Shown here: positions 1-6,142 of the stretch, piece by piece | Layout: every line of letters begins with the position of its first letter | Numbering within the stretch: the stretch's first letter is position 1 | NCBI GenBank assembly: GCA_002291495.1 | Contig: DBAE01000019.1 | Location: 6,609 to 13,087 of the forward strand | DNA length: 6,479 nt | Source: Bacteriovoracaceae bacterium UBA1018 | GTDB lineage: Bacteria; Bdellovibrionota; UBA1018 | Reading direction: 5' to 3' | Made by a program: the position numbers and the translations under genes | Notes under the pieces: model-generated | Seen by the model: only the letters and a program-made list of their open reading frames with translations | The model's database searches: none | What the model was told of the DNA's origin: nothing

Positions 1-1
1 C

Positions 2-172
2 TACCCAATCATCCGTAGTATCATCGAGGTGTTTCGCGGAGATATTATTCGAGGCTTTGTCATTCAGGATATTTTGTCGACCAGTCAGTTTATTTCGCTC
101 CTACTGATGATTGGAACGGCAATTGTTCTCACTTTGAGGCTCAAGAAAGTCCGAGAACTCAATGGTCACTGA
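2..172 (+). CDS. lgt: Prolipoprotein diacylglyceryl transferase, C-terminal fragment (5' end outside window)
   Basis: An open frame enters from the left edge and encodes 56 residues before a TGA at 170-172. The start lies upstream of the window. The fragment begins YPIIRSIIEVFRGD, followed a few residues later by RG. This matches the Lgt C-terminal signature in which an Arg and a Glu four residues apart (here fragment residues 5 and 9) lie just before the last membrane helix; the equivalent E. coli pair is, from memory, R239/E243. The phrase STSQFISLLLMIGTAIVL (about residues 26-43) fits that final helix, and a short basic tail follows. Lgt is an inner-membrane enzyme that moves diacylglycerol from phosphatidylglycerol to the lipobox Cys of prolipoproteins. 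The last 11 bp overlap the plsY start, suggesting translational coupling. The identification rests on a short piece but the motif is distinctive. Confidence 0.85.
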   Translation, partial: YPIIRSIIEVFRGDIIRGFVIQDILSTSQFISLLLMIGTAIVLTLRLKKVRELNGH

Positions 173-821
173 GAGTGAACTTGGCATCGCTCCTCTATTA
201 TCTCTGGCCGTAGGGTTTTTCTTGGGTTCGATCCCATTTGGACTGCTAGTCGCAAAAGCGTTCAAGGTGAAAGATCTCGCTTCACGTGGAAGTGGAAATA
301 TCGGCGCTACAAATGTCGCTCGAGTAGTCGGATTTTGGCCTGCCGGTGCAATTACATTAGCTCTCGACACCTTAAAAGGTGTGCTGCCAGTTATTTTGGT
401 TCTTCGACCAGGATTTTCCCTTTGGGCGCCTGCAATCGGCCTAAGCCCAGATACTCTTCCTCCTTTGGCGCTAGCATGGGCGGTAGGATTAAGTGCGGTA
501 TTTGGCCATTGTTTTTCGCCGTGGCTAAATTTTCGAGGAGGCAAGGGAGTCGCCACCGGACTTGGAGTAATTTTGGTACTCTCTCCAGTCAGCGCAGCCT
601 TTGGAGTAGCGAGTTTTGTATTCGTATTTATGATGCGTCGGATTGGATCACTATCCAGCATAGCTGGCCTTTCCACGGCTGCTTTGGTTCATGTGATTCA
701 CCAGCCCACCGGAGCTCATTTGTGGTTTGGGCTGATCATGATCTGGATCATACTTATTCGGCATCAAGCCAATATTGATGCCCTCCTCGAGGATCGAGAA
801 AACGTTTTCCGTGGTCATTAG
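162..821 (+). CDS. plsY: Glycerol-3-phosphate acyltransferase PlsY
   Basis: This 219-residue integral membrane protein is slightly longer than the usual ~200 of the family. PlsY transfers an acyl group from acyl-phosphate (made by PlsX) to glycerol-3-phosphate, the first acylation in phospholipid synthesis. All family motifs are present. Motif 1 is GSIPFG at 22-27 followed by GSGNIGATN at 43-51. Motif 2 is GH at 115-116 with FRGGKGVAT at 124-132. Motif 3 is the RRIGSLSSIAG segment at 159-169. A C-terminal HQANIDALLEDRENVF (201-216) matches the usual H-x-x-N-x-x-x-L-x-x-G/D-x-E tail. Hydrophobic segments near 10-33, 62-82, 101-116, 133-157, 163-180 and 186-200 fit a multi-pass membrane protein. 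The ATG at 162 overlaps the end of lgt by 11 bp. There is no strong Shine-Dalgarno, so initiation is probably coupled to lgt translation. All expected motif residues are present. Confidence 0.96.
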   Translation: MVTESELGIAPLLSLAVGFFLGSIPFGLLVAKAFKVKDLASRGSGNIGATNVARVVGFWPAGAITLALDTLKGVLPVILVLRPGFSLWAPAIGLSPDTLPPLALAWAVGLSAVFGHCFSPWLNFRGGKGVATGLGVILVLSPVSAAFGVASFVFVFMMRRIGSLSSIAGLSTAALVHVIHQPTGAHLWFGLIMIWIILIRHQANIDALLEDRENVFRGH

Positions 822-823
822 TC

Positions 824-1675
824 ATGCGACAAATCACTGGGTTGTTTCTGATTTTAACATTTTTTATCCAGACTTTTTGGTCTGGCCAAGCCTGGGCGAA
901 AGAGGCAACTCGAATCGTAACGCTTGCTCCATCGTTAGGAGAACTCGTTGCTGACTTAGGTGGTGCCAATCGGATTGTTGGCGTGAGTGAATACACCGAC
1001 TATCCCGCTGAGTTGAAAGTAAAAAAAAGTGTCGGCCCTTACTCACGATTTAACCTCGAAGAGGTGATCGCACTCAAGCCGGATCTTGTTTTAGGAACTT
1101 TGGATGGGAATGCTAAAGACCAAGTTGAGCACCTAAAAGAGCTCGGACTCAATGTAGTACTAGTGGCGGCTCAAAGTTTTCAGGACATCGATACTTCGAT
1201 TGGTCTAATTGGAAAGGCGATGGGTGAAGAAGAGACAGCCCGCGCACTTCAAAAAAGATTTAGAGACTCGCTGACTCAGTTCTCCGATAGGGCAAAAAAA
1301 CGTAATAGCGTGAACCCTCCTCGAGTTTTACTTCAACTCAGCTCAGACCCGCTCGTGGTGGTTGGACGCGGTTCATTTCTTCAAGAAGCTGTTGAACTTT
1401 TAGGTGCGAAAAATCTCTATAGTGATTCCAAAACTCATTATCCTAAGCCGACGCTAGAAGATGTCTTGGTTAGAAATCCTGATATCATCGTCGTCATGTC
1501 ACTGGGCAAAGATAAGATCGAAGAAGAGAAGAGCGTCAATCTTTGGAAGCGCTTTTCGAACGTAACGGCAGTGAAGAATAAGCGTATTCATGTCATCGAA
1601 GCAGATCGACTGGTTCGGCCAACCCTACGGATATTTGAAGGACTCAAAAAACTCGAAGGAGTTCTTTATCCATGA
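824..1675 (+). CDS. btuF: Periplasmic cobalamin/siderophore-class binding protein, BtuF-like
   Basis: This 283-residue protein has a Sec signal peptide: a short basic start, a hydrophobic core at about 6-20, and an AWA/K cleavage site near residue 25. It is a class III substrate-binding protein of the BtuF/FhuD type. IVTLAPSLGELVADLGG (31-47), then IVGVSEYTDYP (51-61), then the N-L-E-E-V-I-A-L-K-P-D-L-V segment (77-89) form the first lobe. The second lobe has PTLEDVLVRNPDIIVV (209-224), W241 and the closing DRLVRPTLRIFEGLKKL (261-277). Glu79 and Glu212 sit where E. coli BtuF carries the two glutamates that dock on BtuC arginines (placed from memory). The SEYTDYP and RP motifs favour cobalamin, but heme or iron-siderophore cannot be excluded. 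The gene begins 2 nt after plsY and overlaps the permease gene by 4 bp (ATGA). No lipobox is seen, so the protein should be soluble. An A8 tract lies at 1021-1028. Confidence 0.85.
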   Translation: MRQITGLFLILTFFIQTFWSGQAWAKEATRIVTLAPSLGELVADLGGANRIVGVSEYTDYPAELKVKKSVGPYSRFNLEEVIALKPDLVLGTLDGNAKDQVEHLKELGLNVVLVAAQSFQDIDTSIGLIGKAMGEEETARALQKRFRDSLTQFSDRAKKRNSVNPPRVLLQLSSDPLVVVGRGSFLQEAVELLGAKNLYSDSKTHYPKPTLEDVLVRNPDIIVVMSLGKDKIEEEKSVNLWKRFSNVTAVKNKRIHVIEADRLVRPTLRIFEGLKKLEGVLYP

Positions 1676-2631
1676 AAAGGTTCATCTGGCAGTTATTCTT
1701 TGGCAGCATTTTTTGGGCTCTGAGCTTTTTGGTCGCACTCAAATTGGGTGCTGTCTCTGATGCTTCGATAGACGTAGTAATGGGCTTAAGGCTACCTCGA
1801 GCATTACTTGCTTCAGGAGTAGGGATGGGATTAGCTGTTGCAGGAGCAGCCCTTCAAGCGTTGTTCTCTAATCCACTTTGTGAACCCTATGTTTTAGGTA
1901 TCTCATCAGGTGCAGCTTTGGGATCAGTCATTGGAGCAAGTCTTGGACTTCAATGGACGTATGCAGGGATCGCTTTGCCAGCCTTTATTGGGGCGTTAGT
2001 CTTTGCAGCAATCATCTATTTCATTGCGGTTTGGATCCGGGGTGGAAACACGACTGTCCTCCTCTCTGGCGTTATGCTAGGACTTTTGGGCTCGAGTTTA
2101 GTGGCCCTATGGATGGCATTCGCGGATGCAAATGGGATTCAGAGTGCTCTGTTTTGGTTGTTGGGTGATTTATCGCGCGCCCGCATAGACGGAGCTTTAT
2201 TCACTTTTGTCTTTGTTTCAGTTTGTAGCTTTTTAATCGCTCTTCATTGGCGTGATCTGGATGCATTCCTATTAGGACAAAGTGAGGCTTTATCCTTAGG
2301 CGTTGATGTTAATTCAGTAAGAAAGAAATTAATCTTTTTGACCTCCCTACTCGTTGGAGTTTGTGTGGGAAGTACAGGCATGATTGGTTTTGTCGGCTTA
2401 GTGGTTCCACACTTTGTACGAGAGATATCAGGAGCTCTTCATCGTCGATTGATCCCGCTTTGTGCTGTGTGGGGTGCGGGTGTTTTGTGCGCTTCAGACA
2501 CAATAGGCCGGTCTATAGCCAGACCCTATGAACTTCCAGTTGGAGTGATCACGGCACTTTTTGGTGCACCCGTTTTTGTACTAATTCTCTTAAAGAGTCA
2601 CCGTTTAAGGCAAAGGGGCGGTAACTCATGA
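1672..2631 (+). CDS. btuC: FecCD-family ABC permease, BtuC-like
   Basis: This 319-residue polytopic inner-membrane protein is close to the usual size for the vitamin B12/iron-siderophore permease family, whose members form homodimers with about ten helices each. Family landmarks appear in order: GLRLPRALLASGVG (38-51), AGAALQALFSNPLCEPYVLGISSGAALG (57-84), the LLSGVMLG segment (130-137), LLGDLSRA (163-170), LGQSEALSLGV (201-211, the segment that contacts the ATPase), GMIGFVGLVVPHFVR (236-250), and RSIARPYELPVGVITALFGAPVF (280-302). The ATG at 1672 overlaps the binding-protein stop as ATGA. A clear AAGGAG at 1656-1661 lies 10 nt upstream, which fixes the start. With its neighbours it makes a complete BtuFCD-type importer. 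The substrate is probably cobalamin, but permeases of this family cannot be told apart reliably from sequence alone. Confidence 0.9.
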   Translation: MKRFIWQLFFGSIFWALSFLVALKLGAVSDASIDVVMGLRLPRALLASGVGMGLAVAGAALQALFSNPLCEPYVLGISSGAALGSVIGASLGLQWTYAGIALPAFIGALVFAAIIYFIAVWIRGGNTTVLLSGVMLGLLGSSLVALWMAFADANGIQSALFWLLGDLSRARIDGALFTFVFVSVCSFLIALHWRDLDAFLLGQSEALSLGVDVNSVRKKLIFLTSLLVGVCVGSTGMIGFVGLVVPHFVREISGALHRRLIPLCAVWGAGVLCASDTIGRSIARPYELPVGVITALFGAPVFVLILLKSHRLRQRGGNS

Positions 2632-3419
2632 GTGTTTTGCTTGAAATTCGAAACTTATCTTATCAGTCGTATCAAAGAAAGATTCTTAAATCGGTTAGTT
2701 TTGATCTGAGAGCCGGAGAGATAGTCGCACTTATTGGTCCAAACGGTTCGGGTAAATCCAGTTTACTTAAGATAGCGTCTGGAGTTCATTCCTCTCAGAA
2801 CAAAAATCTAATGTCGGCTCATGCAATTAATCTTCAGGATGAACCTTTGAATAGCCTTTCGGTAAGGGAACGAGCAAAGCGTGTCGTCTATCTCTCTAAT
2901 GAACTGAATTCTGAGTTTCCGCTTACAGGCTACGAAGTTGTGATGATGGGTCATCTTGTCGGCAAAATGTATACACCGACACTCGAAGATGAGCGTCATG
3001 TCCTAAATATCATGAAAGAATGTTTTTGTGAGGAGTTCCGTGATCAAAGCCTGCTCACACTGAGCGGTGGAGAAAAACAACTCATCTCATTGGCGCGAGC
3101 GTTTGCCCAAAGATCTAAAGTAATATTTTTAGATGAATCTCTTTCACAAATGGATCTCAATCATCAGGTACAAATTGGAAAATTAATCCAAAATAAAGCC
3201 AAAGAAGGTTACGGCTTTGTTTTGGTTGCTCATGATCTCAACATGGCATCCGAGTGGGCTACGCGCTGTGTGCTTATTCATCAGGGTGAGATTATAGGTA
3301 GCGGCTCAGTTGATGAAATGCTTACAGAAGAGTTTTTAGGGCGGCTCTATCCTCAAATGCGCTTAGGCTTTGGCGTTAATCCAATGACTGGCCGACGCAA
3401 AGTATTTTTTGGAGTTTAA
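2628..3419 (+). CDS. btuD: ABC transporter ATP-binding protein, BtuD/FecE-like, with an atypical Q-loop
   Basis: This 263-residue cytoplasmic ATPase should power the adjacent permease. Walker A is GPNGSGKSS (37-45), the signature is LSGGEKQ (145-151), Walker B is VIFLDE (165-170), and the switch histidine is H202 in LVAHDLN. Two deviations are visible. The usual Q-loop Gln, expected in a Y-L-P-Q type stretch, reads Y-L-S-N, giving Asn91 (codon 2898-2900). The residue after the Walker B Glu is Ser171 instead of Pro, and the D-loop reads SQMDL (173-177) instead of the common S-A-L-D type. The catalytic Lys43, Glu170 and His202 are intact, so activity is plausible. The FPLTGYEVVMMGH stretch (97-109) is the typical post-Q-loop region of heme/siderophore/B12 ATPases. 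The start overlaps btuC by 4 bp (ATGA), with AAAGGGG at 2612-2618 as ribosome site. The stop overlaps that of the convergent gene. Confidence 0.9.
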   Translation: MSVLLEIRNLSYQSYQRKILKSVSFDLRAGEIVALIGPNGSGKSSLLKIASGVHSSQNKNLMSAHAINLQDEPLNSLSVRERAKRVVYLSNELNSEFPLTGYEVVMMGHLVGKMYTPTLEDERHVLNIMKECFCEEFRDQSLLTLSGGEKQLISLARAFAQRSKVIFLDESLSQMDLNHQVQIGKLIQNKAKEGYGFVLVAHDLNMASEWATRCVLIHQGEIIGSGSVDEMLTEEFLGRLYPQMRLGFGVNPMTGRRKVFFGV

Positions 3420-4276
3420 AAAAAGGCAGTCGCTCCAAAAATATGTGCTGTTGTGGCCATCGGTTCAATTGCTCGCTGAATCGCGTAGTCAAGAGAGAGC
3501 CTAGGAGCCATCCACCCGAGTCCGATACCGTAACCCCGGCCTCGGCTTGCTTGATACGGAATATTTGAATTTCGGAAAAGACCCAACCGCAGGAACAAAT
3601 CGCTCATGAGTACAAACTCAATACCTGATTCGACTCCAAGTTTTCCGGTCTCGACCGAAGGAGTATAGTGAGGATCAATATAAAGTAGCACTATGCTCTG
3701 CAAGTTGATCTTTGTACCGATTGTAAATTCTCGGTAATTTCCTCTTGCAATACCAGCATCAGATTCAAATAGATTATCGATAATAAAAGCCGTTTGAAAC
3801 TGGTCAGATGGGATACCCGAGACAGAGAACGTAACGTCGGTACCGTTTTTAGATCCCGGATGATTGAGATAGAGTTTCGTGCCGAGTCCAAATCCAACTC
3901 GTTTGATAAACGATTTTGAAGCTCCAACGTGAACCATGGTTCCATCTTCTCTTTGTGTGTACGCTAGACCTGCTTGGAAAATGTCATTTCTTCCATCTTG
4001 AATGGATAAAGAATAATTTCTTCCGTGCGGTTCACCCGTTGGAGGAGTTGTACGGCTTGGACCACTAAATGTCAGATAGTTACCGCCGATTCCGTATGCA
4101 GGTAAAAACGAAGTGTATGACGGGTTTAGAAAAATGGCGTCATTTAACATTGGGCCCGCATGTCCAGCGCCACCTAGGGCTGCCGTTCTCGGAGAATGAA
4201 AGTCGGAAGCCACACTCAGCGTTGATGACATCAAAATACTTAAGCCGAAACTAACCGAGATAAAATGCTTTAGCAT
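3416..4276 (-). CDS. Predicted exported outer-membrane beta-barrel protein of unknown function
   Basis: This 286-residue protein starts with a typical signal peptide: K3, a hydrophobic core at 5-20, and predicted cleavage near VA/SD at 23-24. The mature N-terminus reads SPRTAALGGAGHAGPMLNDA then IFLNPS (28-53). This resembles the N-terminal signature of FadL-like and related long-chain/UPF0164-type barrels, where 'xRxxALGGA' is followed by 'xNPA'. The rest alternates polar and hydrophobic residues with many Gly and aromatic positions, and it ends in Ala-Phe-Phe. A C-terminal Phe is the usual insertion signal of Gram-negative barrels. The family assignment is an inference. It is far too short for a TonB-dependent receptor such as BtuB. 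The start has only a weak GGAAG about 14 nt upstream on its strand, but it is preferred because it supplies the signal peptide. It is divergent from galU and convergent with, and 4-bp overlapping, the ATPase gene. Confidence 0.8.
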   Translation of the reverse strand: MLKHFISVSFGLSILMSSTLSVASDFHSPRTAALGGAGHAGPMLNDAIFLNPSYTSFLPAYGIGGNYLTFSGPSRTTPPTGEPHGRNYSLSIQDGRNDIFQAGLAYTQREDGTMVHVGASKSFIKRVGFGLGTKLYLNHPGSKNGTDVTFSVSGIPSDQFQTAFIIDNLFESDAGIARGNYREFTIGTKINLQSIVLLYIDPHYTPSVETGKLGVESGIEFVLMSDLFLRLGLFRNSNIPYQASRGRGYGIGLGWMAPRLSLDYAIQRAIEPMATTAHIFGATAFF

Positions 4277-4301
4277 AGAGCGTTATTGTACTTCCGAGAA
4301 A

Positions 4302-4330
4302 TTATCTGAGCAAGTTAGGTCCAGTATAAA
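4302..4330 (+). promoter_or_regulatory. Weak candidate sigma-70-type promoter for galU
   Basis: A TATAAA box (4325-4330, 5/6 to the -10 consensus) lies 17 bp after TTATCT (4302-4307, only 3/6 to the -35 consensus). The predicted transcript would start near 4337 and have a leader of about 79 nt with a hairpin close to its 5' end. The assignment rests only on consensus matching. On the opposite strand the same place reads TATACT, which could equally serve the barrel-protein gene. Confidence 0.3.
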
Positions 4331-4343
4331 ATTTGCAATCGTT

Positions 4344-4370
4344 TGGCGACCGATCTAAAACTGGTCGTCA
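4344..4370 (+). promoter_or_regulatory. Imperfect hairpin / inverted repeat in the galU leader
   Basis: TGGCGACC (4344-4351) pairs with GGTCGTCA (4363-4370) across an 11-nt loop. This gives eight pairs including one G-U wobble. No T-run follows, so it is not an intrinsic terminator. It could be an operator or an mRNA-stabilising leader structure. Confidence 0.4.
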
Positions 4371-4400
4371 CCCGGGATCAGTTCACAAAAATTTGACCTG

Positions 4401-4406
4401 AAGGAG
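4401..4406 (+). promoter_or_regulatory. Strong Shine-Dalgarno of galU
   Basis: AAGGAG lies 9 nt before the ATG at 4416. It is one of the two best ribosome sites in the window and fixes the galU start. The other is AAGGAG at 1656-1661 before the permease gene. Confidence 0.85.
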
Positions 4407-4415
4407 AAAGAACCA

Positions 4416-5294
4416 ATGGCCTCAACATTTGGACGTGTTCGAAAAGCAGTAATTCCAGCGGCAGGATTAGGAACGCGATTTCTACCCGCAACGAAGGCAG
4501 TCCCAAAAGAAATGATTCCAATTGTCGATATACCGATGATCCAGCTTATTGTTGAGGAAGCTGTTCGCGCAGGAATTGAAGATATCGTGCTTATTACTGC
4601 ACGGCATAAAGAAGCGATCGAAAATCACTTCGATTACAATTATGAAGTTGAAGATACACTGGAGAAGAAAGGTAAGGCAGACCTTGCTGAAGTCTCCAAA
4701 GCGGTCGGCAAAATGTGTAATCTTATTTCTATTAGGCAAAAGAACCCGATGGGTTTGGGGCATGCGGTGCTTTGCGCAGAACCAGTCATCGGCAACGAAC
4801 CTTTTGCCGTCCTTTTAGGCGATGATCTCATTGATTCTACGGTGCCCTGCACTAAGCAACTCGTTGAGATTTTCGAAGAACAGAAGGCTTCTGTTGTGGG
4901 CGTGATGGAAGTGCCTGCAGACGAGGTATCCAAGTATGGAATCGTTGGTGGTAAGATGCTGACACCAAGACTGATGGATATTAAGCAGCTCGTCGAAAAG
5001 CCGGCACCTCAGGCCGCGCCATCACGATTTGCGATTCCAGGACGTTATGTTTTATCTCCGACGATCTTCCAGTGTCTAAAGGAAACCAAGCCTGGCAAAG
5101 GTGGCGAGATCCAGCTCACGGACGGTTTACAACTTTTGGCAGAACGAGAGCGACTATTGGCATACCAGTTTAGTGGGACACGTTACGATACCGGCGACCG
5201 ACTCGGATTTATTGATGCCACGATTGCTTACGCGCTTAAGAGAGCTGACTTAGCTCCGGGAGTAAAAGAGATTCTCAAAAAACACTTGGGTTAA
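4416..5294 (+). CDS. galU: UTP-glucose-1-phosphate uridylyltransferase
   Basis: This 292-residue cytoplasmic enzyme has the normal length for bacterial GalU. It makes UDP-glucose from UTP and glucose-1-phosphate, feeding lipopolysaccharide/envelope sugars and other glucosylations. Motifs seen in order are the nucleotide-binding AAGLGTRFLPATKAVPKEM (15-33), MGLGHAVLCAE (112-122), the metal-binding GDD (135-137), the sugar-binding VEKP (193-196), GRYVLSP (209-215), GEIQLTDGLQLL (230-241) and GTRYDTGDRLGFIDATIAYAL (254-274). One small departure is VDIP at 37-40 where many GalU proteins have VDKP. Other homologs also vary at this position, so loss of activity is not implied. The start is set by a strong AAGGAG 9 nt upstream. 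It is the first gene of its run and is followed after 26 nt by an exported protein gene, with no terminator between them. Confidence 0.96.
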   Translation: MASTFGRVRKAVIPAAGLGTRFLPATKAVPKEMIPIVDIPMIQLIVEEAVRAGIEDIVLITARHKEAIENHFDYNYEVEDTLEKKGKADLAEVSKAVGKMCNLISIRQKNPMGLGHAVLCAEPVIGNEPFAVLLGDDLIDSTVPCTKQLVEIFEEQKASVVGVMEVPADEVSKYGIVGGKMLTPRLMDIKQLVEKPAPQAAPSRFAIPGRYVLSPTIFQCLKETKPGKGGEIQLTDGLQLLAERERLLAYQFSGTRYDTGDRLGFIDATIAYALKRADLAPGVKEILKKHLG

Positions 5295-5320
5295 ACCTAC
5301 TCGGCGCATATCCTGGGTCC

Positions 5321-6142
5321 ATGTGTAGACAAATTTGGAAAGTCTCTGGTTTACTGACTTTATCTTTTACCATCGGGACCATTATTCCAGAGGCGCGTGC
5401 CTATGTGCCGCCATCCTCTTACGTCATTAGGACACTTGCGAAGAAACATCTTGGGCCTAAGAGCGTTCGATTTAAGAACACTCTCATTTCCTTTGACGGT
5501 CAGAAGGCCTCCGGGATAGCGCTCAAAGAAATTGCGCTGATTGATTACGCGACGCGGACGGTTCGAAGTAAAGTGATGGATGAAGCTGGACGCGAACTGT
5601 ATTTCTTTGAAAGGCGAGTCGATCCAACTCATGCCCCGCTGGGCCAATTTATTTTAGTTGAGCCAAGTGCCGATCGAATTATGGCAGCCTTGAAGTCGGC
5701 AGGTATCCCGGTGCGTCCTGAGGCAGAGCTGCGTGCTATGTCCAGCGAAGAAGACCGCAGAAAATCTGAAGTTTCGCAGATGGGGCGATGGAATGGAACA
5801 GTAGCTTGGGTCTTTGGGCAACCTAAGAATCAGCAGCTCTGGATTGAAAAAGATACTTTTCATCCAGTTAAGATCCTGTTTCAAAAAGAAGGCTCATTGG
5901 CTGAAGTTCAATATGAAAAGTATCGCTATGTGAGAGAATATCCCTTTCCTAGAACAATAACTGTATTTCCTAAAGGGGTCGGCAACGAAGGCGCAATCCG
6001 CATTGAGTCTAACGACATCACAATTGATCCAGAATCAGGCGAGTTTAAAAACTTTACAGCGAGCGGATTTACGGATGCTGGCAATTCACTCGATTCAAAT
6101 ACTCGGCAAACTATTACTACTTTTTATCAGTATTTCCGATAA
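5321..6142 (+). CDS. Exported protein of unknown function, possibly LolA-like fold
   Basis: I do not recognise this 273-residue protein with confidence. It has a signal peptide: K7, a hydrophobic core at about 9-22, and an ARA/Y cleavage site at residue 27. There is no lipobox Cys, so it is predicted to be periplasmic. A charged, helix-prone middle (about 115-153, with EAELRAMSSEEDRRKSE) is followed by a beta-rich C-terminal half: QLWIEKDTFHPVKILFQ (172-188), EVQYEKYRYV (195-204), PFPRTITVFPKG (208-219), IRIESNDITID (226-236). The order 'W-I-x-x-x-T-F-x-P', then a Y-x-x-Y strand, then 'F-P-x-x-I' resembles LolA and outer-membrane lipoprotein-sorting-like proteins; this is an inference from style only. 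The ATG at 5321 has no good Shine-Dalgarno, but it is the start that supplies the signal peptide. It lies 26 nt after galU and its stop abuts the priA start (TAAATG), so it is likely cotranscribed with both. Confidence 0.8.
   Translation: MCRQIWKVSGLLTLSFTIGTIIPEARAYVPPSSYVIRTLAKKHLGPKSVRFKNTLISFDGQKASGIALKEIALIDYATRTVRSKVMDEAGRELYFFERRVDPTHAPLGQFILVEPSADRIMAALKSAGIPVRPEAELRAMSSEEDRRKSEVSQMGRWNGTVAWVFGQPKNQQLWIEKDTFHPVKILFQKEGSLAEVQYEKYRYVREYPFPRTITVFPKGVGNEGAIRIESNDITIDPESGEFKNFTASGFTDAGNSLDSNTRQTITTFYQYFR

Larger units (their letters stand above)
4277..4415. other. Divergent intergenic region between the barrel-protein gene and galU
   Basis: At 139 bp this is the only sizeable non-coding stretch in the window. 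It must carry the start signals for two diverging genes. I see a TATAAA/TATACT box area around 4323-4330, readable on both strands, an imperfect hairpin at 4344-4370 and a strong ribosome site before galU. The word AAAATTTG occurs twice, 59 bp apart (4328-4335 and 4387-4394). No known riboswitch or operator consensus was recognised. Confidence 0.7.

Noticed and set aside
101..676. Long open frame on the - strand opposite lgt/plsY (191 codons)
   Set aside because: It lies antisense to plsY, whose motifs are unmistakable. The translated product is low-complexity, Pro/Thr/Arg-rich and has no recognisable domain, so it is a shadow frame.
822..823. Cobalamin riboswitch before the importer
   Set aside because: There are only 2 nt between plsY and the binding-protein gene, and I saw no B12-box-like element in the sequence upstream within the window.
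1021..1028. A8 run in the binding-protein gene as a possible phase-variable or slippage site
   Set aside because: It encodes Lys-Lys within a Lys-rich segment of a normal-looking frame. A run of eight A is short for phase variation and there is no sign of a broken frame.
4391..4398. TTGACC as a -35 element before galU
   Set aside because: A matching -10 would fall inside or after the galU start codon, leaving no room for the Shine-Dalgarno at 4401-4406.
4482..4933. Open frames on both strands inside galU
   Set aside because: They overlap a full-length, motif-complete galU and give Cys/Phe-rich or Ser-rich non-domain products.
5295..5320. Possible terminator or promoter between galU and the exported protein gene
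   Set aside because: The 26-nt gap has no stable stem followed by a T-run and no -10/-35 pair.
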